64,000 bases of DNA, taken from Alphaproteobacteria bacterium (GTDB lineage Bacteria; Pseudomonadota; Alphaproteobacteria; Micavibrionales; Micavibrionaceae). The translations under genes and the position numbers were made by a program. The stretch's first letter is position 1. Each line of letters starts with the position of its first letter. Shown piece after piece: positions 15,463-25,602 of this stretch. The stretch is taken from NCBI GenBank assembly GCA_020442425.1, contig JAGRKB010000040.1:1-64000 (forward strand), given 5' to 3'. The notes under the pieces were generated by a model. That model ran no database searches, was not told where the DNA came from, and saw only the letters and a list, made by a program, of their open reading frames with translations.

Positions 15463-16017
15463 ATGAAAAAAACTTACTTTACTTTTCTTGCCCTTATTCT
15501 GGTTTTGAGCCTGAGCTCAACTCACTCTTACGCTCAAGACAAGCCACCTGCCATCACCGATCAAATGGTGCATGATTTTTATAAAAGAAGTGTTGATACC
15601 ATGTATGGCTCGTATGAAAATTATGCAGCCTATTTGAACTCTTCCATGGCAGATCAGTTCCAGTCCCAAGTCAACATTACTACACAGATCAGCGGCTATC
15701 CACCAATGTCCCAAACACGAACTATAAGTAAGAGCGAACTTCTAAATGAGGCTTATCAAACGCATCAGAGTATGCGCGGTGTCAAGATGACCAATACTGT
15801 TATGGAGATTTTGAGAGATCCGGATGGACGGAAAGTTGCTGTAAAGGATTACACCGCAGCAGATGGAATCAAGATTCCTTCTCCCGCAGGAAGCGCTCAA
15901 GCTACAATGAATGGAGGCGGAACATGTCATGATCTCCTCGAGTTAAATGCTTCAGGAACTCTGCAAATCATAAAATCCTTTTGCAATCTGACTTATACAA
16001 TACAGATGCCACAATAA
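15463..16017 (+). CDS. Secreted hypothetical protein
   Basis: This 184-residue protein has a clear signal peptide (MKKTYFTFLALILVLSLSS, likely cleaved after about residue 24 at SYA|QD). The mature part is about 160 residues with two Cys (in GGGTCHD and KSFCNLT) that may form a disulfide. It starts three bases after the purQ stop, so it is co-transcribed with purine genes. The alternating helix and strand pattern is compatible with an NTF2-like or similar small periplasmic fold, but I cannot assign a family. Confidence 0.75.
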   Translation: MKKTYFTFLALILVLSLSSTHSYAQDKPPAITDQMVHDFYKRSVDTMYGSYENYAAYLNSSMADQFQSQVNITTQISGYPPMSQTRTISKSELLNEAYQTHQSMRGVKMTNTVMEILRDPDGRKVAVKDYTAADGIKIPSPAGSAQATMNGGGTCHDLLELNASGTLQIIKSFCNLTYTIQMPQ

Positions 16018-16040
16018 ATGCATTACCAATCTTTTTTGAG

Positions 16041-16292
16041 ATGAAGACATTAGAAACATACAAGCATTATAAAGGCGGGCTGTACATTAAGCTTTATGAA
16101 GCCTTGCATACAGAAACCAATGAAGAGTTGGTTATATACGCCTGTGCTGTTCGTGGTGAAATTTTCGCCCGCCCCAAGAGCCAGTTTTATGCCGATATTC
16201 AAGAAGGCGATTATTCAGGCCCGCGTTTTCAGTTGATTAATCACGGCATGAGTAAAGAGGATGCCCGTACATTTTTAAAGGAAGAGTTTTAA
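16041..16292 (+). CDS. DUF1653 domain protein
   Basis: This 83-residue protein matches the DUF1653 pattern: YKHYKGGLYIKLYEALHTETNEELVIYACA, followed by IFARPKSQFYADI. The family is widespread and of unknown biochemical function. The ATG at 16041 gives a protein that begins at the domain; the longer frame overlaps the preceding gene. It lies 24 bases after the secreted protein gene and nine before the acetyltransferase gene. Confidence 0.85.
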   Translation: MKTLETYKHYKGGLYIKLYEALHTETNEELVIYACAVRGEIFARPKSQFYADIQEGDYSGPRFQLINHGMSKEDARTFLKEEF

Positions 16293-16300
16293 TTTAAAGC

Positions 16301-16753
16301 ATGACTTCGACATTCAAATTAATTCCGATTAAAACAGAGAAAGACTTCATGGAATCTTTTCCGCTGTTGAGGCAACTCATCGCAATTGAAAACCCTGAGT
16401 CCAAAACAACGAAATCCACATCATGGCGGCAATATCAGAAAGCTATGAAAGAAGGTTATTCTCTTTATGCAGCCAGAACTTCTGCAGAAATTATTGCTCT
16501 GGTTGGAATTCGTATATTGAATGATCCGTTTGATACAAAGCCTTATGCCATTATCAACAATCTTGTTGTCGAGGAAGATTATCGTGGCATGGGGATTGGG
16601 ACGGACGTTTTAGAACAAGCCGAAAAAATTGCAAAAAAGAATAAGGCATCCAGTGTGATCGTAAATGTTCTTAAATCCAATAAGAAGGCGAAAAAATTAT
16701 ATCTGTCTCTTGGACTCAACCCAATTGCTGACCTCATGTATAAAGAATTATAA
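16301..16753 (+). CDS. GNAT-family N-acetyltransferase
   Basis: This 150-residue protein has a GNAT fold. The acetyl-CoA pyrophosphate loop corresponds to [17 protein letters not shown] (about residues 90-106, Q/RxxGxG/A type). The preceding strand [11 protein letters not shown] and the following [21 protein letters not shown] are typical of motif A and B. The substrate is not predictable. It ends 13 bases before purL and overlaps nothing once purL's correct start is used. Confidence 0.88.
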   Translation: MTSTFKLIPIKTEKDFMESFPLLRQLIAIENPESKTTKSTSWRQYQKAMKEGYSLYAARTSAEIIALVGIRILNDPFDTKPYAIINNLVVEEDYRGMGIGTDVLEQAEKIAKKNKASSVIVNVLKSNKKAKKLYLSLGLNPIADLMYKEL

Positions 16754-16766
16754 AAGGACGAAAAAT

Positions 16767-19010
16767 ATGACTGCACTTCAAAAACAAAAACCAGCTATTC
16801 AAGAACCTGAAATTACGTTTGAGCTTGCCAAATCTTTTGGACTAAGCGAAGACGAATTTGCATTGGTCAAAGATATTCTGGGGCGCGATCCGTCCTATAC
16901 CGAGCTTGGTATCTTTTCAGTCATGTGGTCAGAGCATTGTTCTTATAAATCTTCCCGTCTTCATTTAAAGAAGCTCCCTACGGAAGGCAAGTGCGTTATT
17001 CAAGGCCCGGGCGAGAATGCCGGTGTGATTGATATCGGTGACGGGCAAGCTGCCGTTTTTAAAATGGAATCGCACAACCACCCGTCCTATATCGAGCCCT
17101 ATCAAGGGGCTGCGACTGGTGTTGGCGGGATTATGCGCGATGTGTTCACCATGGGCGCACGCCCGATTGCTAACCTTAATGCGCTTCGGTTTGGCGAGCC
17201 GTCACATCCTAAAACCCGTACGCTCGTTAATGGTGTTGTGGCGGGGATTTCCGGATACGGGAATTGTGTTGGTGTGCCAACTGTTGGCGGGGAAACCAAC
17301 TTCCACAAATCTTATAACGGTAACAACCTCGTCAATGCGATGACGGTTGGTCTCGCCGATCAGGATAAAATCTATTATGCGCGCGGTGCAGGCGTTGGTC
17401 AGCCGATTGTTTATGTCGGGTCCAAAACCGGACGTGACGGTATTCACGGTGCAACCATGGCGTCTGCCGAATTTGGAGACGGGAACGAAGAGAACCGCCC
17501 GACCGTTCAGGTTGGTGATCCGTTCACTGAAAAGCTTTTGATTGAAGCCTGCCTTGAGTTGATGCAATCGGATGCGATTATTTCCATTCAGGATATGGGC
17601 GCTGCGGGTCTTACCTCTTCTGCTGTTGAGATTGCATCCAAGGGCGAGATCGGCGTTGTGCTTGATCTGGATCATGTGCCACAACGCGAGATGAACATGG
17701 TTCCTTACGAGATTATGCTCTCCGAGTCTCAAGAACGTATGTTGATGATTTTAAAACCGGGTTCCGAGACACAAGCCCGTGCGATTATCGAGAAATGGGA
17801 TCTGGATTTTGCAGTGATTGGTCATACGACTGACGATCAACGATTGAAACTGAATATGTATGGCGAGTGCTGGTGCGATATTCCTGTGCCTCCTCTCGTC
17901 GATCAATCTCCTTTGTATGATCGTCCGTCTGTTGCCCCTCAAAAACCGGCAGCGATTGATGATGCGGCCTATCCTGTCTCTGCTAACGGATTGTTGGGTG
18001 ATCTTAAAACTCTTATGGGCTGTCCTGATCTTGCGTCCAAGCGCTGGATTTGGGAACAGTACGATTCCCTCGTGATGGGTGAAACGATTTTCTCTCCGGG
18101 TGTTGCGAATACGCAGGCGCTTAAATCAGGTGATGCGGCTTTGGTCAAGATTCCAAATAAAGATAAAGCCTTGGCGATGACTTCCGATGTGACACCGCGC
18201 TATGTCGAGGCTGATCCATATGAAGGCGGCAAACAAGCTGTGGCTGAAAGTTATCGCAACATAACCTCGACAGGAGCTACGCCTTTGGCTGTGACCAATA
18301 ACCTCAATTTCGGAAACCCTGAGAAGCCTGAAATAATGGGGCAGATTGTGGCAGCCCTTGACGGGATGGGCGAAGCCTGTCGCGTCCTTGATTATCCAAT
18401 CGTATCAGGCAACGTGTCGCTTTATAACGAGACTTCGGGCCGTGCGATCCAACCTACTCCTACTATTGGCGGTGTGGGGCTTATTGCTGACTATAAAAAA
18501 GCGGCTCCAATTGCCTTTGCTGCCGAAGGGCTTACCATTCTGGTCATTGGGGATACACGCGGTCATTTGGGGCAATCTCTCTTCCTTCGTGAAATTCACG
18601 GGCTGGAACAAGGTGGGGCGCCGATTGTTGATTTGTCTCTAGAGAAGAAAAACGGTGATTTTGTTCGTAATCTTATTCTAAGTGGTCAGGTTAGTGCGTG
18701 TCACGATGTCAGTGATGGTGGGTTACTTGTTGCCGTAGCTGAGATGGCGATTGCGAGCGGGATCGGTTGCACCCTGACAGATACTACGGACGCAGCGTCA
18801 TTCTGGTTCGGGGAAGATCAGGCTCGATATGTGATTGCGACTTCGAATGCTGAGGGCGTCATGTCTAAGGCTAAAACTGCGGGCATTGCTGTTCAAGCTA
18901 TAGGAGAGACCAAAGGAACTTCTTTTACTGTTCAAGGTCAATCTGTTGCCGTTGCCGAATTGCTTTCCGTCAATGAAGATTGGCTTCCTAATTATATGAA
19001 AGCCGTATAA
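16767..19010 (+). CDS. purL: Phosphoribosylformylglycinamidine synthase subunit PurL
   Basis: This 747-residue small-type PurL uses ATP and PurQ-derived ammonia to convert FGAR to FGAM. Motifs include [16 protein letters not shown] near the N-terminus, [50 protein letters not shown] and [17 protein letters not shown], covering both AIR-synthase-like halves. The ATG at 16767 follows AAAGGACG. An upstream in-frame start inside the acetyltransferase gene is rejected. Confidence 0.97.
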   Translation: MTALQKQKPAIQEPEITFELAKSFGLSEDEFALVKDILGRDPSYTELGIFSVMWSEHCSYKSSRLHLKKLPTEGKCVIQGPGENAGVIDIGDGQAAVFKMESHNHPSYIEPYQGAATGVGGIMRDVFTMGARPIANLNALRFGEPSHPKTRTLVNGVVAGISGYGNCVGVPTVGGETNFHKSYNGNNLVNAMTVGLADQDKIYYARGAGVGQPIVYVGSKTGRDGIHGATMASAEFGDGNEENRPTVQVGDPFTEKLLIEACLELMQSDAIISIQDMGAAGLTSSAVEIASKGEIGVVLDLDHVPQREMNMVPYEIMLSESQERMLMILKPGSETQARAIIEKWDLDFAVIGHTTDDQRLKLNMYGECWCDIPVPPLVDQSPLYDRPSVAPQKPAAIDDAAYPVSANGLLGDLKTLMGCPDLASKRWIWEQYDSLVMGETIFSPGVANTQALKSGDAALVKIPNKDKALAMTSDVTPRYVEADPYEGGKQAVAESYRNITSTGATPLAVTNNLNFGNPEKPEIMGQIVAALDGMGEACRVLDYPIVSGNVSLYNETSGRAIQPTPTIGGVGLIADYKKAAPIAFAAEGLTILVIGDTRGHLGQSLFLREIHGLEQGGAPIVDLSLEKKNGDFVRNLILSGQVSACHDVSDGGLLVAVAEMAIASGIGCTLTDTTDAASFWFGEDQARYVIATSNAEGVMSKAKTAGIAVQAIGETKGTSFTVQGQSVAVAELLSVNEDWLPNYMKAV

Positions 19011-19121
19011 ACAGGAATTAGTGGCTTTGAGCTTGTTCTTAGTGCATAAGTTAATTGATTTACTATATTATGGACCTGTTTAAATATTTGCTGCAGTTCA
19101 TTATGAAAGGTATTTTTGGAG

Positions 19122-19355
19122 ATGGCTCTTTCTTCGGAAGAAATTATTACTCTTATCATGGCTGGCATCCCCGACGCCTCCGTGACCATTACCGATTTAG
19201 CCGGTGACGGTGACCATTATCGGGCAGATATCGTCTCTGCTTCTTTTTCAGGAAAGAGTCGCGTGCAGCAGCATCAGATGATTTATGATGCCTTGGGTAG
19301 CCGCATGGGAAATGAATTGCATGCTTTGTCTATCAAGACTTCAGCTCAAGAATAA
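19122..19355 (+). CDS. BolA-family protein
   Basis: This 77-residue single BolA domain has IPDASVTITDLAGDGDHYRADIVSASFSGKSRVQQHQMIYDALG and ends LHALSIKT. The conserved His in the VQQHQ segment is an Fe-S ligand candidate. BolA proteins pair with CGFS monothiol glutaredoxins to bind or traffic [2Fe-2S] clusters. The very next gene is such a glutaredoxin, 20 bases away. A TTG two codons upstream is possible, but the ATG at 19122 is preferred. Confidence 0.93.
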   Translation: MALSSEEIITLIMAGIPDASVTITDLAGDGDHYRADIVSASFSGKSRVQQHQMIYDALGSRMGNELHALSIKTSAQE

Positions 19356-19375
19356 AACCACAATCGAGGAACACA

Positions 19376-19717
19376 ATGACACAAGAACAAATTTTTGACC
19401 GTATCAAATCCGAAGTCTCAGAGAATGATGTCGTTCTCTATATGAAAGGAACGAAAGTCTTTCCCCAGTGTGGTTTTTCTGCGCTGGTTGCCAACGTCCT
19501 TAACTCTATGGAGATTGATTATCTCAGTGTTAACGTTCTCGAAGATGATGATATCCGTCAAGGGATCAAGGATTATTCCAACTGGCCAACTATTCCCCAG
19601 CTTTATATCAAGGGTGAATTTATCGGCGGATGCGATATTGTAAAAGAAATGTTTGAAAGCGGTGAGCTTCAGGATCTCTTGAATGATAAAGGTATTGCCT
19701 ATCGGGTTGCCTCTTGA
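19376..19717 (+). CDS. grxD: Monothiol glutaredoxin, Grx4 type
   Basis: This 113-residue protein has the CGFS active site in FPQCGFSALVANVLNS (about residues 29-32), WPTIPQLYIKGEFIGGCDI as the glutathione-binding region, and a normal C-terminus. It acts with BolA in [2Fe-2S] cluster delivery and iron sensing. An unusual point is QGIKDYSNWPT with the typical basic residue retained. Its stop overlaps the start of the next gene by four bases. Confidence 0.96.
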   Translation: MTQEQIFDRIKSEVSENDVVLYMKGTKVFPQCGFSALVANVLNSMEIDYLSVNVLEDDDIRQGIKDYSNWPTIPQLYIKGEFIGGCDIVKEMFESGELQDLLNDKGIAYRVAS

Positions 19718-20913
19718 GCCGCTATGATACAATCGTGATTGGTGCGGGGGCGGCTGGCCTTATGGCTGCCGCACGTATTGGGCAGGGTGGGAAATCTGTT
19801 CTAATTCTGGATCACAGCGAGACAATCGGGGAGAAAATTCGTATCTCCGGTGGCGGGCGTTGCAACTTCACCAATATTCATACCAAGCCTGCGAACTTTC
19901 TATCCTCTAATCCTCATTTTTGTAAATCCGCTTTAGCGCGGTTTACTCCAAAAGATTTTATCGCTCTTGTCGAACAATACGGTATTGCCTATCACGACAA
20001 GGGAAGAGGCCAGTTATTTTGTGACGGGAAGTCTCAGCAAATTATCGACATGCTGGTTTCGGAATGTGAAAAAGCTTCTGTTAGAATTATTCCAAACACT
20101 ATCATTGAAAATGTAGACCGCAATGAAGATGGACATTATAAAATTGAGACATCGCGCGGGCCGTTTGTATCCAATTCCCTTGTTATTGCGACTGGCGGGT
20201 TATCAATCCCTAAAACAGGAGCAACTCCCTTTGGTTACAGGATTGCCGAGCAATTTGGTTTGAGCGTCATTCCTCCGCGTGCAGCTCTTGTTCCTTTCAT
20301 GTTTTCTGACGAGTTCTTATCTCTTGCTAAGGACTTATCCGGTATTTCGGTTGACCCTTGTGTGGTCAAAATTGATAAAACGAGTTTTGAAGAAGCTATT
20401 CTTTTCACTCATCGGGGGTTAAGCGGGCCTGCCATTTTGCAGATTTCTTCATACTGGAAGGATGGCGATCCTGTTCATATTAACCTTCTTCCCCATCGGA
20501 ATATGGAAGAGCTTTTAAAGACAGAACGAAAAGACTCTCCGAAAAAGATGTTACGCACTGTGTTGGAACATTATTTCTCCGAGCGTTTGGCTCATGGGCT
20601 TGCCAAAATCAGCGGGGTTGATGAACAGATGGGGAATTTATCTGATAAGAAAATTGCTGTTGTATCCAACCTCATTCACAACTGGACTGTCAAACCCTGT
20701 GGTACGGAAGGATATCGTACTGCCGAAGTGACCTTGGGCGGCGTTGATACCAATAGCCTTTCATCCAAGACCATGGAAGCCAGAGACATTTCGGGGCTTT
20801 ATTTTATCGGCGAAGTTGTCGATGTCACCGGACAGTTGGGCGGATTCAATTTCCAGTGGGCATGGAGCTCTGCCGTGTGTTGCGCCGATGCTGTTCTTGC
20901 CAAGGTATCTTAA
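19714..20913 (+). CDS. NAD(P)/FAD-dependent oxidoreductase, YhiN/HI0933 family
   Basis: This 399-residue flavoprotein has the FAD-binding GAGAAGLMAAARIG at residues 8-21, the family signature ISGGGRCNFTN near 48-58 and a C-terminal FAD motif GEVVDVTGQLGGFNFQWAWSSA. The family's physiological reaction is not established. It starts with TTG overlapping the grxD stop (TTGA), indicating translational coupling. It converges with rodA, the two stop regions overlapping by four bases. Confidence 0.9.
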   Translation: MSRYDTIVIGAGAAGLMAAARIGQGGKSVLILDHSETIGEKIRISGGGRCNFTNIHTKPANFLSSNPHFCKSALARFTPKDFIALVEQYGIAYHDKGRGQLFCDGKSQQIIDMLVSECEKASVRIIPNTIIENVDRNEDGHYKIETSRGPFVSNSLVIATGGLSIPKTGATPFGYRIAEQFGLSVIPPRAALVPFMFSDEFLSLAKDLSGISVDPCVVKIDKTSFEEAILFTHRGLSGPAILQISSYWKDGDPVHINLLPHRNMEELLKTERKDSPKKMLRTVLEHYFSERLAHGLAKISGVDEQMGNLSDKKIAVVSNLIHNWTVKPCGTEGYRTAEVTLGGVDTNSLSSKTMEARDISGLYFIGEVVDVTGQLGGFNFQWAWSSAVCCADAVLAKVS

Positions 20914-22049
20914 GCCCCTCTTGGCAGACGGGAGTCGCGGTGAATGTTGCAATTCTGGATTAATCCGAATGCCATCATCACAGTGAGCATCGCTGTGCCT
21001 CCATAAGACATCAGTGGCAGAGGAATTCCAACGACAGGAAGCAGTCCCATCACCATCCCGATATTGACAATCGCATAGACCGAGAAATTAACCGTTAGAC
21101 CAAATGCCAACAGGCGGGTGAAATGATTGCGACAACGAAACGCGATCCAATAGCCATAAAGGATAATCATTCCGATCAAGGTCAGGAGACCTATTCCTCC
21201 TAGAAAACCCCATTCTTCAGCCCAAAGCGTAAAGATAAAATCGGTATGTTTCTCGGGGAGAAAGTTCAGGTGGGTTTGCGTTCCTTCCAAAAATCCTTTT
21301 CCGGCAAATCCACCGGAGCCCAGAGCAATTTTTGATTGAGTGATATGAAATCCAGCCCCTAGCGGATCAGATTCAGGGTCAAGAAATGTTAGCACCCTGT
21401 TTCTTTGATATTCACGCATGAACTGCCATGCAATTGGTACGGCTGCGACGGCTCCGCATATCCCGAGAATGAATAGCCAAAACGGAACTCCTGCCGCAAA
21501 GAGCATGGCGGTCCCCGCAAAGATAATTGCCATTCCAGTTCCCAGATCCGGCTGTGTCACGACCAAAGCCACGGGCAAGAGAATTATAATGGCAGGAACC
21601 AGAAGGTTTTTTAGCTTTTTGATTTCCGATATTTCTCGACCGTGATAGTACCGCGCCAAAGCCATGACGGTCGTCACTTTCGCGAGTTCCGAAGGCTGAA
21701 GCTTCATTACTCCCAGATCAAGCCAGCGTTGCGCCCCCATCCCGACATGACCCAGCAAATCCACGAGCACCAGCAGAAATATGGTGCCTCCGTATAGTAG
21801 CCAGACAGAGCGGAATATCCATTTGACATCGATCAGGGCTATAACAAACATTAAAGCTAACGCGAACAGAAAGCGTCCGAATTGTGCCGAGGCGTATGGC
21901 TCCATACTACCGCCCGAGGCGGAGTACAGACATAAAAACCCGATACTAGCCAGCATGCAAATCAAAACCACTTGCCCCCATGCAACTTGCCTCATACGGC
22001 CTAATAGTGACATATCATCAGAATGAATACGGGAATGCGTAATCAGCAT
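20910..22049 (-). CDS. rodA: Peptidoglycan glycosyltransferase RodA (SEDS family)
   Basis: This 379-residue integral membrane protein of about ten helices polymerises lipid II during cell elongation with PBP2. Signatures include the WLDLGVMKLQPSELAK loop, QPDLGTG with its conserved Asp, and GGTAMLTVMMAFGLIQN near the C-terminus. It overlaps the end of mrdA by one base (TAATG), so the two partners are translationally coupled. It is the last gene of the mreC-mreD-mrdA-rodA operon. Confidence 0.96.
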   Translation of the reverse strand: MLITHSRIHSDDMSLLGRMRQVAWGQVVLICMLASIGFLCLYSASGGSMEPYASAQFGRFLFALALMFVIALIDVKWIFRSVWLLYGGTIFLLVLVDLLGHVGMGAQRWLDLGVMKLQPSELAKVTTVMALARYYHGREISEIKKLKNLLVPAIIILLPVALVVTQPDLGTGMAIIFAGTAMLFAAGVPFWLFILGICGAVAAVPIAWQFMREYQRNRVLTFLDPESDPLGAGFHITQSKIALGSGGFAGKGFLEGTQTHLNFLPEKHTDFIFTLWAEEWGFLGGIGLLTLIGMIILYGYWIAFRCRNHFTRLLAFGLTVNFSVYAIVNIGMVMGLLPVVGIPLPLMSYGGTAMLTVMMAFGLIQNCNIHRDSRLPRGA

Positions 22050-23908
22050 TAGCTTGTCCCTTCTATGTTTTTAGCCAGTATCTTGGATTTCGGATCACGT
22101 TTTTGAACTTCGAGCATGATGTCTTTGGCAATTGGCGCTGCGGCTGCAGAGCCTCCGATGCCGTGGTCGACCACAACACAGCAAGCATATTTCGGATTTT
22201 CAGTCGGGGCATATCCTACAAACAGGGCATGGTGACGCAAATGCCACGGCAAGTCTTCTTGCCGCCTGACCCCTTTGGCTCTTTCCGCCATGGTGATCCG
22301 TTTGACTTGGGAGGTTCCTGTTTTACCGCCCATTGTCATGCCGGGTTCAGATATGCGGGAGCCATAGGCGGTTCCCCCTTGCTCCAGAACAGCTTCTAGC
22401 CCACGACGCACGATATCAATATTGCGTTTGGATATTCCTAAATCCTCGGCTTGTTCTGTTGTGACAGACAAAGGTTTTTCATTGGCATAGCCTGCCAACC
22501 ACGGTTTGATATTTTTTCCACCATTGACCACACGAGAGAGCATTGTTGCCAGTTGCAAAGGCGTTGCCAGAACAGCCCCTTGCCCGATGGCAGAGTTCAA
22601 GCTTTCTCCCGGATGCCATGGTTCTCCTTTGACTTCGTTTTTCCATTTCCTGTCGGGCATAAGACCTGATTTTTCTTCCGGTAAGTCAAAGTCAAAGAGT
22701 TGCCCTACCCCAAGTTTTTTTGCCATTTCTGCAATTGGGTCAATTCCCATTTGATTTGCCAATTTATAAAAGAAGGTATCACAGGAATGAGCCAACGCAT
22801 CGACAACATTGACCATTCCGTGGCCTCCGGATTTCCAGCAGTGAAATCTCGAGCTTCCTAAATCATAATGACCGGGGCAATTGACAGTCCATCCTCTGTT
22901 GATTTCTCCTGTTTCCAACCCCGCCAGTGCGGTCACAATTTTAAATGTTGAACCCGGAGGATAAACTCCACTAATGGCCTTATTGTTTAGCGGGTAGGTC
23001 GGGTCATCACGCAACTGGTTCCAATCCATTGTAGAAATTCCGCCCGAAAATGCGTTCGGATCAAATGCAGGATGAGACACGCAAGCGTAGATTTCTCCGG
23101 TTTCGACATCCATTACAACGGCAGAGGCGCTCCTCTCTGTTGCCAATCTTTGCTGGACGAATCTCTGGAATTCCGCATCAATCGAAAGGACTACCCGCGC
23201 TCCGGCTTTGGCGGGATCAATTCCCAATTGCCGAACAGGCCGTCCATGCACGTTGACTTCCATTTCGGCGCGACCGGCGCGACCTCTTAAATCCAAATCG
23301 AATTTCTTTTCAACCGCGCTTTTTCCGACCTGAAATCCCGGCAGAGATAAAAGTTTGTCATTCATTTTATCCGCATCACTCACACGTCCTACATAACCAA
23401 CAATATGCGCTGTGGCTTCTTTATATGGGTAGCTTCGCAGTTCTCCCGCTTGCACGGTTACACCCGGCAAGTGCGGCAGATTCAATTCGATTTTGGAAAC
23501 ATCTTCCCATGCCAGATTATCTCTGACTTCTACCGGAACATAAGACGGCGTTTTTTTGATAAGTTTTAATGCTTTCTCAATGTCGGCTTCATCAATGGTG
23601 ATGACGCTTTGCAGCTCTCTTAAGGTCTTTTCCGTGTCTTCTGTTTGCTCTTGGGTAATCAAGACCTGAAAGTTTTGAAGATTGGTTGCCAGCGGAACAC
23701 CATAACGATCCACGATCTGCCCTCTGGATGGGGGAATGATGCGAACGTTGATGCGGTTATTTTCCGCCAGTGTGGTATAGCGGTCGCCCTCGACCAGTTG
23801 CAGCCATGACAGGCGCAAGCCAAGCACGGATAGACCAAGCCCCTGTAACCCGCCCACAATAAAGGCGCGTCTTGCGAAGCTGTCTACTTTTTCCTGATCA
23901 CGATCCAT
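22049..23908 (-). CDS. mrdA: Penicillin-binding protein 2
   Basis: This 619-residue transpeptidase works in elongation with RodA. It has one N-terminal membrane segment, a pedestal/dimerisation domain, and a transpeptidase domain with SxxK in GVYPPGSTFKIV, SxN-type motif as AHSCDTFF, and KTGTSQV. I chose the ATG at 23908 (MDRDQEKVDSFARRAF), which gives the usual short cytoplasmic tail; the upstream start adds a stretch unlike the family. Confidence 0.96.
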   Translation of the reverse strand: MDRDQEKVDSFARRAFIVGGLQGLGLSVLGLRLSWLQLVEGDRYTTLAENNRINVRIIPPSRGQIVDRYGVPLATNLQNFQVLITQEQTEDTEKTLRELQSVITIDEADIEKALKLIKKTPSYVPVEVRDNLAWEDVSKIELNLPHLPGVTVQAGELRSYPYKEATAHIVGYVGRVSDADKMNDKLLSLPGFQVGKSAVEKKFDLDLRGRAGRAEMEVNVHGRPVRQLGIDPAKAGARVVLSIDAEFQRFVQQRLATERSASAVVMDVETGEIYACVSHPAFDPNAFSGGISTMDWNQLRDDPTYPLNNKAISGVYPPGSTFKIVTALAGLETGEINRGWTVNCPGHYDLGSSRFHCWKSGGHGMVNVVDALAHSCDTFFYKLANQMGIDPIAEMAKKLGVGQLFDFDLPEEKSGLMPDRKWKNEVKGEPWHPGESLNSAIGQGAVLATPLQLATMLSRVVNGGKNIKPWLAGYANEKPLSVTTEQAEDLGISKRNIDIVRRGLEAVLEQGGTAYGSRISEPGMTMGGKTGTSQVKRITMAERAKGVRRQEDLPWHLRHHALFVGYAPTENPKYACCVVVDHGIGGSAAAAPIAKDIMLEVQKRDPKSKILAKNIEGTS

Positions 23909-24010
23909 AAATAGGGTTATAGCAAGTTTGGCAGAAATGGCTATTCCCATTCCAAATTTGACAGTCTTTATCCCTGCATTTATATCTTATGTCATATTAA
24001 GTCTTTTAAA

Positions 24011-24526
24011 TTATTCGCTTAAATAGCGATTATATGCCATGCAGAGCGGGTGGAACAAAGGATAGATCAGTCCTGCCAGAACTATATTGGCCAGAAGATA
24101 TTTGAGATCAGGAATAGTTGAGGATTGCAGGGCGTAGGCGGCGGCCTGAAAAGACTGGGTTAGGCCAACGGCCAAAAAGAACCCTGCCCAAACCATTTGC
24201 CAGGATTGACCCAGAAGAAACCGTCTTTGCCCTCTGACCACGATTGCCAACACCATAAAGCAGAATGCATGCAGGCCTAACAACCCTCCTGATAAAACAT
24301 CCATCACAATCCCTAAGAGAAAGACAATGCTATAGGGAAGTAGGTTCGGGCGATAAATCGTCCAGAAATATAATCCGATCAGAAAAAAACCCTGACGAAT
24401 TTCTCCGGATTGAAGTGACGGGATATTAATTAACGACAAAAGCAGAAGGCATAATAAAAATACATAGACGGCTGCGTATTTCGAGGCTTTCATCAGTGTA
24501 AGGGATATTGAATTCAGAAAAGACAT
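24011..24526 (-). CDS. mreD: Rod shape-determining protein MreD
   Basis: This is a 171-residue hydrophobic protein with about five membrane helices. The GIVMDVLSGGLLGLHAF segment is typical of MreD. It forms part of the elongasome with MreC. Sequence conservation in this family is low; the assignment rests on this motif, size and its place ten bases after mreC and upstream of mrdA. Confidence 0.92.
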   Translation of the reverse strand: MSFLNSISLTLMKASKYAAVYVFLLCLLLLSLINIPSLQSGEIRQGFFLIGLYFWTIYRPNLLPYSIVFLLGIVMDVLSGGLLGLHAFCFMVLAIVVRGQRRFLLGQSWQMVWAGFFLAVGLTQSFQAAAYALQSSTIPDLKYLLANIVLAGLIYPLFHPLCMAYNRYLSE

Positions 24527-24536
24527 GATGAGTTTC

Positions 24537-25436
24537 CTACCGTCTTCTTTCCGGAATTGTTATCAAAGCATCCAGACTTTTTCTTACATCCGGATCCATC
24601 GGCTTTTCAACGATCTGGACATAGCCTGCGCTGCTTGGGTCTGAAAACATTTCCACCATAATTTGACCATTACGGGTTTGGGTAATTTCTCCAATCGGTA
24701 GCCCCGCAGGGAACTGTCCTCCTGAGCCCGACGTTACAATCCTCAACCCTTTTGAAACCAAGACTTCGGGAGGCAAATGGATTAGTGATAGAATATCATC
24801 ATTGTTTCCCGCCAGAATAGCGCGTTGATTGATCCCTTCGATAATCACCGGAACACGGGAGTTAATATCAGTTAGAAGTAAAATCCTCGAGGCTTTTTCT
24901 CCGACTTCGATGACCCTGCCGATCATGCCTTTTCCACCCATGACGGCTTGGCCTTCGACTACACCATCTTGCATTCCAGCTTGTAAGAGTAGCGTTCTGA
25001 TATATGAAGATGCAGAGTCCCCTATTACTCTTGTTGTAATATAGCTTTGGTCCGGTTCAGGAATTACATTTAGCAAATCTTTTAAAGACTGGTTTTCTGC
25101 TCTGAGTAACATCGCTGTTTGATACCATTCTTTGAGCTGCTCATTCTCGCTTTTCAGGCGGGCATTTTCCGAACGTATTTCACCTAGTCCTGTAATCTCG
25201 CCGAAGGTTTCTCCGGCAAAGCGGAATGGAGCTCCTACTGCTGATATGACAGGAGAGAATGTATCAGCAGCTGTTGTTCTGGGGTTTTTCCAGACATCAG
25301 GATTAAAGATCGATATCATCAGAAGGATTCCTGCAACACTTGTCAGGGCAAAAGGAGAATAGCGTGACATGCGCAAGGCTATCGATGCCGCCCGAAGCGC
25401 CCGTCGTCTCCCTATTCTTCTGTTGTAAGATACCAT
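24537..25436 (-). CDS. mreC: Rod shape-determining protein MreC
   Basis: This 299-residue bitopic protein has a short Arg-rich cytoplasmic start, a membrane helix at about residues 30-47, a periplasmic coiled coil (about 85-120, SENARLKSENEQLKEW) and a beta-rich domain with VIGDSASSYIRTLLLQAG and GMIGRVIEVGEKASRILLLTDINSRVPV. It scaffolds PBP2/RodA. mreB, which usually precedes mreC, is not in this window; the upstream neighbour is a Tad pilus gene. Confidence 0.95.
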   Translation of the reverse strand: MVSYNRRIGRRRALRAASIALRMSRYSPFALTSVAGILLMISIFNPDVWKNPRTTAADTFSPVISAVGAPFRFAGETFGEITGLGEIRSENARLKSENEQLKEWYQTAMLLRAENQSLKDLLNVIPEPDQSYITTRVIGDSASSYIRTLLLQAGMQDGVVEGQAVMGGKGMIGRVIEVGEKASRILLLTDINSRVPVIIEGINQRAILAGNNDDILSLIHLPPEVLVSKGLRIVTSGSGGQFPAGLPIGEITQTRNGQIMVEMFSDPSSAGYVQIVEKPMDPDVRKSLDALITIPERRR

Positions 25437-25449
25437 TCCGACTTTCCTA

Positions 25450-25515
25450 TTATTAATATCTCCGCCGTCTTCCCTTTCGGGGAAGAGACCTTCTTCACTG
25501 TCTGATATTAATATA
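25450..25515. repeat. Palindromic element upstream of mreC
   Basis: Outer arms ATTAATATC and GATATTAAT (about 25452-25460 and 25504-25512) enclose a central hairpin CTTCCC-TTTC-GGGAAG. It lies between the tadG-like gene stop (25603) and the mreC start (25436), both on the minus strand. It could be a terminator/attenuator or another dispersed palindrome. Confidence 0.5.
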
Positions 25516-25602
25516 AAGGACTTATCGAATTATTACCGGCAACTCAAGACGAAGCTTACCTCAATCCAAGGCTTTCCTCAGATCATTCGTACTCTCGCCC
25601 CG

